A program made the translations under genes and the position numbers. A stretch of 64,000 nt of DNA from Pseudeuparius sepicola (taxonomy: Eukaryota > Arthropoda > Insecta > Coleoptera > Anthribidae): the NCBI GenBank assembly GCA_963920635.1, contig OY987298.1, forward strand, positions 132,217,180 to 132,281,179, read 5' to 3'. Shown in pieces: positions 43,431 through 56,437 of the stretch; position 1 is the stretch's first letter, and each line of letters begins with the position of its first letter. The notes beneath the pieces were generated by a model. The model worked only from the letters and a program-made list of their open reading frames with translations. It did not search any database and was not told the origin of the DNA.

Positions 43431-44537
43431 AGAGATGCTAAGAAATATGTGTAATTTTCTCCAAACTTCTACGCTCTATATAAAAAAACTATGGCCTGTA
43501 GGAGAAAAAAATATATTTATTTTGACTCCAAGAATGCATGGTTTCATTTTTGACCATCAGTCCAGTTACACCCTGTATACAGGCCACTGCCTGAGACGTA
43601 TGTATACCTATGTACGTCACCTACTTTATTAGTGGATAATGGTATTGATATTTGCAATATTTGAATAATGTGCAGCACTTCGACAGTTCGATTGGGCCGT
43701 TTTCTACCGTGATTAGGAAAGTATCCGTTTGCGGTACTTATTCGGTGTTTTTACTATCCATATACCTAAGTAACTCCTGCGGACTTCCTGAAACAAAGTT
43801 GAAGAAACTTTCAGTTATATACCTGAAGCCGGTTAAATATCACCTGTCCAGCGATTAGTTTTAATTGATAACAAAACCGTTATTGATATTTATTGCCCTC
43901 TCAAGAAAATAAAAGAAATTTTGCTTCATCGGATGTTTTCAATGTGGCGTCTAAAAATGAAACGCTGTAATTGTACGGGTCAGTTACCGATGCCGGGAGG
44001 TTTTAAGGCCTGTGGTCGGCTTAGGGGGATCGGATTGTGACTTCCTTCTAGAAGTAACGATCCGGATATCTTGAAACACTTTGTGCTTCTGCCGATGGTA
44101 ATTAATTCCTTTAAGCAAATGCTTCAGTTGACTTTTGCCTGGAACGGCCTTTGAAGTGGCCTACGAGATCCCCGGCTTTCTATGATGTTGACCGCGTACA
44201 GAAGGGATACCGCGCCGTTTACTTACTAAATGTTATTAGGGCCCCTGTGTGGCAACACTATGAAATCACGGCGGGCCGCAAATCAGCCGACCGACAGGCA
44301 ATTTGGGTCCCGTTGGCCGCATAGTAAACTCGATAAACTCCATTTCCCCGGGAGGCGTCTTTTCCAATTTCGGTGTTTCTGGCTACATACCGGTTGTAAC
44401 GGTATACCGGTCGCGCTATAAACCATTAAAAAATGAAGCTTAATGTGCATTTAAAACTGAAAATATTGGAGTACTGCGGGGAGTGAAGGAATAGTAGTAT
44501 CTACTAATCAGCAGTAGGTACCTATCTAACAGCACAT
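43431..44537. other. intron sequence with a less AT-rich block
   Basis: No gene recognised. About 43930-44420 is GC-moderate, non-repetitive within the window and without an open reading frame of note; a candidate non-coding conserved block. Confidence 0.35.
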
Positions 44538-44538
44538 A

Positions 44539-46490
44539 CAGGGTGCGCCCAAATCGGTCATTTTTAAATGTTTAAATGTTGGTTGGCTCTGACCACCAAA
44601 AACCGAAACAAGTGTAGTGCAAAAAGTATACATGGTGCGGCGCCAAGACCTTGCATTAAAAATATCTGGAGAACGAAACGGAATAAAAATCTGACAATTT
44701 GTATACTTAAGTTATCGGACCCGCCTGTTTGAACTAAAATATTTTCAACTTTCAATATAACACCCTGTATATTATTACACATTCGGATTCCTGCCATATT
44801 TACACTTACGAAGAACATATCTGTTTCACAATATTATACCGAATATTCAAAATAGAGAATGCTCAAAAACAAAAACTCTACCGTTTTGGCCTCAGCATGC
44901 AGTTACTCTCCTGAAAACCTTATTGTTCGTAGCAAGTTAAATTGAAAGTTTCTTTGGTAGTGGTAACGTATCTGTCATGTCACAATTCATCCCAGATAAT
45001 TCAACTTTAAATTGTCAACAAGAGCGGTATATAAATGTAAAATGTTTCCACTATTTTAAATAATATTTGGGTACGTATGAGATAGATCTTTTTTTCGTAA
45101 GTGTAAAATTTACACAATTTACATTTAATTATTTAATAATAGTTATTTATGTACCAAGGCACTGAAGTTCAACTTTTTATGACTCATGTGGAATTTAGTT
45201 GCCGAGGCCTCTGGCCGAGGCAAATAAACTTCAGTGCCGAGGTACATAATATTGTACTTTTTTTCAAATCGGAAAAAAAAAGTTTTATTAGGCCAGAAAA
45301 AAATCATAAGGGATCACCCGTCCCTGAACCAACTGTGCGTCGCGTTGCTTGACTTTGACGATTGCTCTACCTAGATCAAGTATAACAAGACACGGCGCCT
45401 TCGAAAAGAAAAACCAAACTGCTGCTTGTTGTGCAGCCTACATAACAAGTCTATTGGTATGCAAACCTACTAAAATATTTATACTGAAAGATTGCGCTGC
45501 TATAGGTAACAATTTCGCAATGTGTACGAAAAGTTAAATACGATTTATTCGCCGGGTTTTGAATATTTGGTCACTTTTGACGGGCGATGGCTCCGCGTCT
45601 GACGTTTGATGTTTACATCTCCCCAAGGCCTACTTATTGAAAAAATCGTACAATAATGGCGTTGACTGGAACGATAATGGGCTACTTCAGTGCCGATTTC
45701 TGAGCTTTTAATGACGATTTTGGGACACTTCACTGCCGATTTCAAGAAAAAATATCTTTCCAAAGTACCCATTCGTTATTTAATTTCCAAAGCACTCTGG
45801 ATGGTATGATTCAGCCAAGAATAATGAATAATGGGGAAAAATGCAAACAGAGGCAAAACTATTGATTTTAGATATGTAGTTGCTTAGACAAAGTCGACAT
45901 AAAATTCAGTAGGGAGTTCAATTTTAATACTATTTATAGGGCGTTACATCTGAAAAAAAAAGAGTTTTTGATATTTTTTCATAAGAGTTGGAGACTAATC
46001 TTCGATCACCTTGTACAATCAATATGAAAATGACTGCCTTCTTAGTAGGTAGCAACCAACCTTACAAGTATAATAAAGTGCGGACAAAATTTGAACTTTT
46101 GAAACTGTCTTGAAGTTGGGGAGAATTTTAACAATTCCCGCAAATGTCAAAAATTTCAAAAAGAGGTTGAATACCTCAGAAACTATGAGGTAGAAGTATG
46201 CAGTTTATTAAACAAACTGACATTAAAAAGTTAGCAAGGAATCGGAATATGTAATAATATACAGGGTGTTATATTTGAAATAAGGAAGTTGTCATCAACA
46301 TCAACTTCCGGTATAACCGGATGTTGCAGAAAGTTGAAAATATTTTAGTTCCAGTGGCCGGGTCTGATCACCTAAGTATGCAAATTTTCAGATTTTTATA
46401 CCGTTTGGTTCTCCAGATACTTTTATTGCACGGTCTTCGCACTACACCCTGTATTAGGTACGTTTTTACAATATACAGGGCCTCCGTGGG
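44539..46490. repeat. large inverted-repeat pair with CAGGGTG ends
   Basis: The left arm 44539-44805 starts CAGGGTGCGCCC and includes AACACCCTGTATATTATTAC. Its complement is the right arm about 46215-46451 (GTAATAATATACAGGGTGTT, GAAAATATTTTAGTTC, TGCAC.GGTCTT). The arms are imperfect and separated by 1.4 kb. The spacer carries a compact hairpin at 45147-45247. The unit looks like a fold-back element or two MITEs inserted head to head. Confidence 0.6.
45147..45247. repeat. small hairpin element
   Basis: TTATGTACCAAGGCACTGAAGT pairs with ACTTCAGTGCCGAGGTACATAA across about 100 bp, with an inner GCCGAGGCCTCTGGCC. GTAC...CTTGTAC-like ends recall the hairpin at 602-702. Confidence 0.5.
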
Positions 46491-49400
46491 GACCTCCGTA
46501 ACGATAAGTGAGTAAGTAAGTAAGTGGGTAGTTTAAATTTGGCAAAGTTGCTTACATATGGGTTATGGGCCCAACAATTTACTATTGAGAAACCTTCAAT
46601 TTAGCTTTTTTTTTAATTTTCGTTTTTTTTTAATTTGGAAGTTGGAAAACCATATAGGTATCGTGGAGCCTCGAACAAATCCATCCGCATCAGATATTAT
46701 CCAAATAGGTTAGCCACTTTCGACGCGCTGAGACTAAAGCGTCCATCAACCAGAGGCTAGTAGAATAGATGGCGCTAGTCACATATTTAGTAAACTAAAT
46801 ATAAAAAGATAATTCCAGATGTACTGTTACCTAATATCTGGGTTCGAGTAAAAAAAAAAGAATGATCAAATTTATCGGTATCTTGTAGGATTGACAAAGT
46901 AATTAGGTACCTTTTTGTTATGCACCGACTAGCTCCTATAGGTAAAATACCTTATCGAGAAAGGTATACTTTGAAATTGAGTGCGCCACCCGTTTTTCTT
47001 TTGGTAGTGCCCAACACAGTACAAAGAGGTATAACCCAGATGACTGGGGTTATAAAACGGGAAATAAATATTGTTTGCCAATAACAACAAAATATGTAAA
47101 TTATCAACTATAGGGTATATTCGCAGTTTGTAAACCTAGAGAACATCGGCCAAGCTACTAATAATAAAATACAGCACACCATAAAATAGATATCTCGATA
47201 AAGCAACCAAATATCACAGATAATTAATTAGGTAAGCTACAAACAATTGCATAATAATTATTAACAGGCAGGCTTAAAGAAAAAAAACAGAACAAAGGAA
47301 TCCCCGTGTATAATATTATACCTGGTGCACACGCATAAATATGATAAAAAGGTACGTAACTTGGCAAAATATAGCAGATAACTTTTATAATGGCTAATTA
47401 AGGGTGCAGAATAATTGATAAATTGACTATTTTGTGCAGTTATCTCGCGCTTGGCCACTATGTTAAGTTAAAATAATAATAGTAATAAACTGGAGAGGAC
47501 TTGCCGGTAAGTCGATTATCCACCCAGTCTGGTTGCGGGTTTTTCTTGTGATTACATAAAGTGGCGGGTAGCTGCCCAGAACGGTCGACTTCGCCCTGAG
47601 TATGGTATGTAGGTTTGTTGAAGACTGATTATGCAATGGGGAGACAATCTAACTCTGTCGTCCGGGAAAGACGTCCGGGGTATGGAGAAAAAGGCCAAGT
47701 TGGAGGTGGCCTCGTGGTGTGGAGAAGGGTGTGGTGATGGTCAAGACGAATCCATATGAAAATAAGGTGGGTCACAATATTCCTCAAGAAAATTACGTAA
47801 AATACGTGACTAGCCCAAAACTAAACTATTTGGCGACTAGTAATCTTGCGGTATTGCTGAATGAATTCTAGAAAAATTGGCAAACTGCCCGGTGTAGAAA
47901 ACGTGTCCTCTTCGACCACTCTCACCTCAACCGACCATCACCAAAAAAAAACAAGGAAGCACTTCCCCCCAAGGCGAGCCTCTCCGTGAAGGCGCCAAAA
48001 TCCATGACTTAGGGACTTTTAGCAGAAACCGAATTAATGACACACTGCTCGATCAAATCGGGAACTTGACGTTTGCGACAATTGACGTGTTTGGCAAGTC
48101 GGTTCTCCGAAATATGTGGAAATTGGAAGAAAAATAACAGATAGTTGCAACAATAACAGCAACAATGATGCGGGGCCACGAAATAATATCATAGAAGGAC
48201 GCTAAGGTGAGTGCAACACTTGTAATTATTAAATATTTTATGTGTTTGTTGTCTACCCATCAAACTAATCAGTCGGTTATTTTATTTGTTTTAGGTAGGG
48301 CGTGTGAGGCGAAACTACTACCTATATCTATCTATGATAGCTGGAAAACAATGGTCAGCCAGTAAATTTATTTCAATAAAGAAAGCGAAATTCGTAAAGC
48401 CGATCGCAAATTGTCCCCGAGCCCGCAGAAAAAGGTAAACATGCGCCTACACAGTGGTCGCGCTAAGCAGTTCGAAACGGATAGAAGTATAATGCAAGGA
48501 TTTCCAGGTAAGTTAACAATTAATTTAATTAGTCATAAAAGAAAATTATTTTACTCTACTTTAGGAGGCGAAACCAATTTTATGAAAACATTAGCGGACA
48601 ATAGGAAAGCCAACATGAATTTAAAGCATTACCAAATTAAATGCAACAAAGTTATAGCAAAATAAATAAAGGCATTTGAAGAAGAAATGTAGGTGTTCTA
48701 TTGAAAAAAAAAGGTAATTTCTTTTTTTTTTTCCTTTATCCGCTTGAAACTTTTTGAACCGTAACAGTACCTTGTGAAATATTCAAACGTTACAGTGTCT
48801 CTGGATCGGCTGGAGATAGTCCCTTAAGGGCGTAGACTGCCCACTTTCGAGGCAGGTTATATTTTTTGCGAATTCAAAAAAAACTACACTGACCGGGCAT
48901 TAGGAAATTTTTTAGGGCTATCCGTGTTGTTTGGTTAATTTAAGTCGAACAGGTCTGTTTTTGAGTCATTTCGACCTTCCTAAATATGGTCATTTTATAG
49001 TGTTTTTCGAATAAGTCAACATACCGGACATTTAGAAACTTGCAAGTTCAATTTCGACCGGATTTTCGGTTTCTGCGAATCAAACCGAGTCGTATAGGTA
49101 AGCCTGTTTCTTGCCTGTTTCATATATTTTTTGCGAAATCGTTAACTTTCAGTTACTAAAGAGGTCGACTCTTCGAAAATCACGGGAAAATATTAGCTAC
49201 ACGCGCAGGGAATTTTCGAGGGACCTGATTTTACCTTATCTTATTCATCTCGAGGCGCTGCATCGCTGCAAGATAGAATGTTGTAACTCTTAAATGTTTC
49301 GGCGTAAGTGGCCTTGAGAATCAAGTCGAAACGAAACACTCGAAGTTCGTTTTTTTCCGGTGTAGGTATCTCCGGTGCTGCTGGAGACTGGATAAGGACG

Positions 49401-50800
49401 CAAATTGTTCCATACAATGATATTATGTCATGTATAAATGTCAACACATTTACAAACTATATTTTTATTATTCAAATAAAAAAGCGATATAATTTGTGGA
49501 TAGTAATGTATAATATATGTAAAATTTCTGGATAGTATTGTACAATCTAAATGTACCCGTGACAATCTAGTCAAATTATAAATATTATTCCTATGCATAT
49601 TATAAGCATACACTTGATGTGTATTTTAAACTGTAAAATCATAAGAGAAAAGAGACTATAGCTTTCGATTAGGCATATTGTTTATTAGATATCATTCACA
49701 TCGTTGTTTTTAGTTACGGCTAATTTCCAAAGTCGGTATATTAAATGGCTTTTACTGCACATAAAAATAAAATCTGTCTAGAAAGGATTTCATAGGGTTC
49801 AATGCATCTTTTCTATGAAACTCGAACATGCCTATTTTTGCTCCGGCCCATCGGAAATCTAAATAAATATATGCCAATCGGGGAAGCTGAATGCGGGAAT
49901 TTCTGCCAGATAAACTTCCAAGCACTTATGATATTAGATCCCATAATATTCCATCTGGTGAAAGCATCCGGAACAGTGCGCCAACGTTGAGTTGCTCTTC
50001 GCCTAGAAAGCGAAATTCCGTCGTCATTTTAGTACACTCCCGGAGTAAAACCTCCGCCATAAAACGGCCTTAAATTTAAAATATATTCTATACAATCATC
50101 CCGGATTTTATTACCCATAAGATAGGATCTAGGAGAAATTTTATCGCATGCTGTATGGGCGGGTGCGCGGACGAAAGTCCCTAGCTTTTTACAGATACAT
50201 ATCTCGGGAATGTATAAAATTTATTTATTTCGAAACAATAGGACGATTGGGTAATACCAGAGGAAAAAATTCATTTGAGGCAATGCGGGAGACGTGAAAT
50301 TGTATATGGAAGTGAACGCCCGATTTTCTTATATGGCTCCTAAAACATCGTAATAAACTTATATCGATAGAGCAGGTGAGAAAGAGCATGTTTTACAGTT
50401 TCTTGCATAAGGATTATAAAATATACCCTAGAAGTTTTCTACAAAAGGCAATGTTTTTGTTACAGCCATGAAGTTGCTGATGTCTTCTATAAGGATATTA
50501 TTGAATAATTCCAATATTGATCCGTACTTAGGTGATCTCGTCCTCCAAAAATGCTTTCTCGCATTCACGACAAAGCATCCGCTCCGAGTTTACAGTGTTT
50601 TGTGAGACATTACAACTCAATTGTTTTTAGTTCCCAAACAAATTCCTATACCGCGGAAAAAAGGCCTGCCTCGAGATTTCACAACATGGTTCATCGAAAT
50701 TTTTCGGTTGACGAAAATATTATCGAAACATAAAAGACCGAAAACAAATTAGGTATGGAATCCATGATATATCGAATTACAAAATAAAGAATGCTAATTA
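46491..50800. other. intron-like sequence, nothing recognised
   Basis: No transposase, RT or host exon found. The 84-codon open frame at 48411-48665 has no recognised domain. About 47480-47760 is GC-richer and was not identified. Confidence 0.35.
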
Positions 50801-50803
50801 TAC

Positions 50804-50975
50804 AGGGTGTAAATGAATAAGTGCGAAAAAATTCAAGGGGTGGATCTTTGAGTGATTCTAAGACCAAAAGTCTATATAAACATAGGTCCGCTAATGCTTC
50901 GTTTTCAAAATACGTCAAACATTTTTTAATAATTATTAGATAATAAAACAAAAATTTTTTATAGCTAGCATTACC
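50804..50975 (+). repeat. single transposon end (CAGGGTGTAAATG)
   Basis: Begins TACAGGGTGTAAATGAATAA, the terminal motif shared by many TA-flanked elements in this window. No partner end found, so the right boundary is a guess. Confidence 0.4.
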
Positions 50976-51675
50976 GTTTATAGCAATTTTTAAGACTAGA
51001 ATAAACTATTAATATGAAAAAATATCGGGTATACCCTAGTTTTTGCTAATTGGTAGTTTTAATTTTTTATTATGTTCCATATATGTTCTTCAGATAAGTG
51101 ATTAACTAAGCCATTATTATGATGGAAGGAACTATTGCAATGTGATTCTAAACAACCTCACAAGCGTACAATGTTCAAATTCATGTAACTTTCTAACCTT
51201 GAGTCGACCAATGAAAACGTGGAATGCAAAGTGGGTTTTAGCGTCTCGTGCCGCCAGCCGCTTTCGTCTTCCTTCCCTTCGTCTTCCTTCCGTCGGCTCT
51301 TTTGAAACGCGATGTGCGGGGCGGGAAAGGGCAGTGTTGCCGGATGTCGCTGGGTCTCCTTCATTTCGGAATAGACTTCAGATGGTCTTGCAAGTTCAAA
51401 TTGGCCGCGACTGTACATATAATATCGAAAAATAAATTGTCTAGACACACTAAATATTGAAACTGAAAAATGTTACCACGGATTTTAGGTAATGTGAGTT
51501 TTTTTCGTACGCACGAGCATGTAATATCAAAATAGCTTGAAAAAATGGACATTGATCTTTTGATTTAATTTTGTGCCGGAGGCTATTTTTATATAAATAA
51601 AAATTGTACCAATTTCTGGCTTCAACTTAAACCGGAAGTATTGCATTACACCATACTTTGCCACAATACTATTAT

Positions 51676-51945
51676 ACTAAAATCAAATAACCCTGACGCC
51701 TGGAGTAAATAAAAACATGTGTTCGATGGCGTGCAATACGTGTTCAATAGGCCATAAAATATCAACAGACTCGAAGCGGGCCTGGCAACAGGGATCTACT
51801 CGATCGCAAGTTTATATTTATGCGATTTTATCTTGTTTTCATAAGCGTGTAAAATTCGGTGAATATCTCAACACAAGTGCTCTTGTTTACAATAGGCGTC
51901 AGAATTATTTGATTTTACTATATAGACCGGTTAGAGCTAGAAAAA
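51676..51945. repeat. MITE of the ACTAAAATC family, copy 2
   Basis: TATACTAAAATCAAATAACC with GACGCCTGGAGTAAAT at the left. The complement TTGTTTACAATAGGCGTCAG and TTATTTGATTTTACTATA is at the right. Same architecture as 37218-37585 with a shorter interior. Confidence 0.65.
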
Positions 51946-52741
51946 CTTTATTATATCTAAGTATCTAGACAATCTAGTTAACCAGTCGACGGTTCGGATT
52001 GCTTTTAAGTCGGGTCAGGGCTCGATCGGGAACGTTGCCTCCTTCGCATCTCCAGTTTTTAGTGTAAATTATTTGCAAGTTTTCTCTTGTCAGTAAAAAA
52101 TTGTGATTTTCGTCAAGTTGAGTTTCATTTCTTCTTCATTGGCATTTATAGGTATGTACGGTTATACCTCTCTTTTCGCTTCCGTAATTATCACTTTAAT
52201 TAAATATTTAAGCGCCAGTGAGGTGAAGTGGTAAAGTACAAAGGATTCCAGGAGAATCAAATTATACTGAAGACAAGGCAGAGAGGAATAATTATTTTAC
52301 TTGCAACGGACACAAGGTTCCACCACTTCTGTTAGTTAAGTTTAGTAGCGTCGAGATAGAAATGCCCGGTAAATTTAGTTAACGAAAAAAGTAAAAGTAT
52401 AGTTGTTCTAGCATCATTTTTTTATTAAATAAGTGTAGTCAAGTATAAGTTGAATCGCAAAGAAAAATAAATGAGAATAATAATGTTTAGGCCACGGAAA
52501 CATTCGATAGTGACATATTTTTTCTTATGGTTCAACCTACGTGACTATTAAATTATCTTAAAAAAATTATGCACATTGATAGGATGTAGTTCCGGCCTCT
52601 GTTAACTATATATATTTGATTAGGTTTTCTTGATGCAGGTCTGGGAATGCAACAAAAATCAAAACAATAACGTTGAGATACTCTCTGTCTGTGTCTCTGT
52701 GTGGTTGACTCGTAACAACTCGTCATTTCCTAAAATTCAGT
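51946..52741. other. intron-like sequence, nothing recognised
   Basis: No feature supported by the sequence. Confidence 0.35.
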
Positions 52742-53600
52742 GCAGGAGATGCATCGATAGTGGACGACAGGTGTAGATACGGGTGCCCAATTTCATTGAC
52801 AATCCAGCATATAACACGAGGATGTCAGATGTTCGCATCAACGGAATACAGGGAACGGCATGATTCGGTTGCTAAGATCTTGCACCAGAAATTGGGGGAA
52901 AAACTGCTGCTTGTGTATAGTCAGAGAAAGGCCCATATTATAGCTAACACGCCAGAGCCTGTTCTTGAAAACCGCAACTAACTAAGATGTACTGGGACCG
53001 TACATTTCTGACAGATCAACGAGTTGCCCATAACAGACCGGACAACATTGATTGATGTGGCCATCCCAAACAACAACAACCTGCGTGTGAAGCATGCCGA
53101 GAGAATCGCGAAGTACAGAGACTTAGAAGAACGAGTTAGAAGGCAACGGGAAATGGAGAACGTTCAGACGATTCCAATCCTCGTGTCAATAAATGGTGTT
53201 ATACCAAAAATTTGCTGAGAAACTTCAAAGAGCTGGGTCTAACTGATAATCTTTACATCAGGTCCATGCAGAAAGCGGTGCTACTTGCGACCGCCCGAAC
53301 CGTCGGGAAATTTACGGGAACTGCAGGAACGTCCAGCAGCATCAATGTCACCTAAGGCCAGATACAGTTTGTTCAGCGAATGTTCGGCCCTACGTCACAA
53401 CTCCCGTCCTTGTCTTGCTCGTGAATATACGACCGATATCCGTCGTATAGTCATGAGTAAGACACGGACGGGAGTTGTGACATATTGCCAAACATTCGCT
53501 GAACAAATTGTAACATGGCAAGGGTCCCGTCCGAGCCAGATCCTTATGGTATTCGGGACGCTCGTAGTCTGTGTGAATGTTCCCCGTAGAGGGAATACGA
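52742..53600 (+). pseudogene. R2-like non-LTR retrotransposon, C-terminal end and 3' UTR
   Basis: Plus-strand frames read CRYGCPISLTIQHITRGCQM (zinc-knuckle-like), ERHDSVAKILHQKLG, YWDRTFLTDQRVAHNRPD (an intervening stop lies upstream), then LIDVAIPNNNNLRVKHAERI, RRQREMENVQTIPILVSING, and a terminal part matching the copy at 22744, stopping at 53352-53354. RPD...DVAIP resembles the restriction-like endonuclease of R2-group LINEs. About 12 residues between RPD and LIDVAIP are missing, and two further frame breaks occur. A MITE interrupts the 3' UTR at 53365-53510. Confidence 0.72.
53365..53510. mobile_element. 146-bp MITE inserted in the LINE 3' UTR, with empty site elsewhere
   Basis: CAGTTTGTTCAGCGAATGTT at the left and the complement AACATTCGCTGAACAAATTG at the right, arms of about 65 bp. 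TA flanks both ends (53363-53364 and 53511-53512). The other LINE copy reads GGCCCGATAACACGGC at the same place (about 22915-22931) with a single TA, i.e. an unoccupied site. Confidence 0.9.
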
Positions 53601-55102
53601 ATGCCTCCAAACTAGGAGTATACCCTAGAAGCAACCAACCACATGCATGTGCGGAGAAGGGGTCACAATTACTATTATTTAATGGTAAATCTTTTATAAT
53701 AGTGACAATATAAAATTGCGTCCTAAAAATTTCTTATTTTCGTTATTATTTCGAGAAATCTATGAGCGGATTATAATATTCCATGCAAAAATTAATCAGG
53801 AATCCAGTGAAGATGCAGTCGTCAAAATGCAGGTTGCTTTTCACAACAATTATTTCATATTTGAGTATACACTTTTGCATAAAATTTTGATGTTGCATTT
53901 TAACAAGGAGTGTTATTAGGCACTATAATATTGGGAGTAAAAAAAATGTCAGCTCCCTTTTTTGACTTCCGGTTTAACCGGAAGTGAGCAATACTTAGTT
54001 AGTTTTTTAAACACTATGTTTATTTTTCTGTTTACTCTCCCGTTTCATATAGCTATCTCAAAACCAACGAATATTAATTTCTTGGCAAATTTCGTCAAAT
54101 ATGAGAATTGCATGTAAATTTAAAAATAAATTATAAATGAGAACTATATAAAATTGTATATCGTCGGAATTGGGAGAACAAGAAAAGTATTAAAAAATGC
54201 AAGATATAGGTACAGGGTGTCTCAAAAAATAGATCTCTCCGTGTTAAAAATCAACTTCAAAATTTTATGCAAAGGTTTATGCTAAATTTTAGTGCTTGGT
54301 TATAGTGGGATAATTAATTTAGCCTATATCTACTTATATGTGTATAATATTTATCCAAACCTAAAAATAAATTTGAATATTCCATTCCATCTTGGATTGA
54401 AACAAAATAAAGTGTGTACCTATTTCGCCAACTTTTTAAGGGGGAATCTTAAATATACCGCGCGTTTCGAGACCCAGCCGCCTCTGTCGAGAAGTTTAAC
54501 CCGTTGGGTTAAGAAATGTCACGTGGTGGGCACGGCTGAAGTTATAAATTAAAAGGTAAGATCCATGGGCGTATGAAAAAATTTTTAGTAAGATCTAAAA
54601 AATAGTTGTTTCATTGTTATTTCAAAATATGTAAAAAATCATAAATTTAAAAAACAGATTTCATATGTCCTGAAATTTTTTGTTCAAGATTTAAAAAAGG
54701 TCGATATAGTATCTACTGAATATTGCCAAGTAAAGCGAATATTTTTCAGCCGAATTTTCGTACTCGCGTTCGTTCTCTGACGTTGGTTTGGAGTAGGCAA
54801 ACATAACTTAAAATCAATTGATATAGCTGTCACTTTATGAAACACCGAACAGTTTTACCACCGAATATATGACCACAGAAGGTTCACTTGGCCACGGCAA
54901 AGGCTTGAGGCTATTGGCGCTATTTCCCCTCTAACAATAACAGTTCAGGTAGCGGAGAACGAAAAGTATAATTGGACAATACAAAGGAACTGTTTCTTTC
55001 ATGGATTTCACCGGGGACGAGTGTAGCAAGGTGTTAACCGGTCGGATTGCTTCGGCAGTATTCATGCTTTCGCCAAGTGAACCTTCTATTAGGTATATTA
55101 TA
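53601..55102. other. intron-like sequence with repeat pieces
   Basis: 53608-53660 repeats the CTCCAAACTAGGAGTA unit seen at 43.4 and 6.5 kb. 54210 begins another CAGGGTGTCTC end without a partner. Otherwise nothing recognised. Confidence 0.35.
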
Positions 55103-56005
55103 CACTGTGTTCATTTGAAAACAGTCCTCCCTTAATATTTTTAAAACTACGAAAAAAAAAATCAGAAATCGCCGGGACCCGACAATTTTTGTTCGGAGGG
55201 GGAACTTCTTTGACATACAGGTCATGTTGACAAATTCACCCCTGTAACCCCCACCACCCCTAACTTTAAAATTTCAAATGGGAATACCCCCTTTGTGATA
55301 CATCATTTTAAAGCTGATGTTATTGCGAATACAACTCATTTTTATTTTTTGAAATCCGATGAGGTTTGAAGAAGTTATGGGTAAAAAACGGTTTTTTCAT
55401 AATTTAAAATAAATTACTTTTTACCCTAGATTTTCAACAGCATTGACATGGGGAAATAAAACAAACGTGTATAAAACCCCTCCCACAAAAATTGAGGATC
55501 TGAAGAACAGAATAACAGAAGAATGGCAACGTATTTCTCGCGACACATTTGTTAAAGAGCGGAATGTGAACAGAGATTGTACTACTGTCTAGCGACTAAT
55601 GGAGCTCACTTTGAAAATTTAATAAAATAAGTAGCCACACAATCATTGTGTATTATTTCCCCATGTGAATGCTGTCGAAAATCTAGGGTAAAAAGTAATT
55701 TATTTTAAAGTATGAAAAAACTGTTTTTACCCATAACTTCTCCAAACATCATCGGATTTTAAAAAATAAAAATGAGTTGTATTCGCAATAACACCAGCTT
55801 TAAAATGATGTATCACAAAGGGGCTATTCCCATTTGAAATTTTAAAGTTAGGGGTGGTGGGGGTTACAGGGGTGAATTTGTCAACATGACCTGTACGTCA
55901 AAGAAGTTCCCCCTCCGAACAAAAATTGACGGGTCCCGGCGATTTCTGATTTTTTTCGTAGTTTTAAAAATATTAAGGGTGGACTGTTTTCAAATGAACA
56001 CAGTG
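55103..56005 (+). mobile_element. 903-bp long-TIR transposon with transposase remnant
   Basis: Ends CACTGTGTTCATTTGAAAAC and the complement GTTTTCAAATGAACACAGTG at 55986-56005, each next to TA. The arms match over about 350 bp (CGCCGGGACCCG, GGGTGAATTTG, AACTCATTTTTATTTTTTG). The roughly 180-bp centre still encodes a transposase C-terminal scrap, so this is a deletion derivative of a long-TIR mariner-superfamily element. Confidence 0.8.
55452..55640 (+). pseudogene. transposase C-terminal remnant
   Basis: Reads WGNKTNVYKTPPTKIEDLKN then RITEEWQRISRDTF, the segment after the last catalytic residue in DDE_3 transposases. A frame change gives LATNGAHFENLIK and a stop, the usual C-terminus. Nothing of the catalytic core remains. 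Confidence 0.7.
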
Positions 56006-56437
56006 TATACCTATTCCATGGTTTTACTAATGTAAAGAAGGTATTTTTGATGTTGGGTTTTAACCGATAACCGCACATTTCGGGACTTTTGTATTGCTAT
56101 GGTTGTGATTTACGTACTCAGTCCGCAATGATAGACACCTTTTCAAAATTGTTTGACATATTTTTATAGGTACATTTCAGTGTTCCTCTTAAAGCACCAA
56201 GCACCGCCATTCTTCCGGACACCCATGTTGAGACACCGCCTCCCCTCCCACATTAATTTAAAATTGAAATCGTTTTTCTTAATTACCATTGCGAAGACGG
56301 AATAAATTCTCTCGCGTCGACGGCCGGATAATTTATATTCGGCGCGTAATCAGGCGTCGAGACGCCCGCCTTCGACGCCCCGCGATTGTATCGTCGCTGC
56401 AACCGCCGGTGGAGCTGGAGTAATAGATAAATATGTA
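56006..56437. other. intron sequence with GC-moderate block
   Basis: About 56230-56420 is GC-moderate (GACGGCCGGATAATTTATAT, GCGTAATCAGGCGTCGAG), non-repetitive here and non-coding. Possible conserved non-coding element. Confidence 0.35.

Noticed and set aside
43204..43632. A 142-codon plus-strand frame
   Set aside because: It runs through a dispersed repeat and its ATT tail (the run of Ile). The same peptide piece, LVWSIVRVRIIII, appears at 6.5 kb on the other strand, so it is repeat-derived, not a gene.
48411..48665. An 84-codon frame considered as a possible small host gene
   Set aside because: No recognised domain, no clear splice or promoter context and ordinary AT-rich surroundings.
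51230..51400. GC-rich block considered as a promoter or CpG island
   Set aside because: Too short and lacks a recognisable core promoter or exon. CTTCCTTCC direct repeats explain part of its composition.
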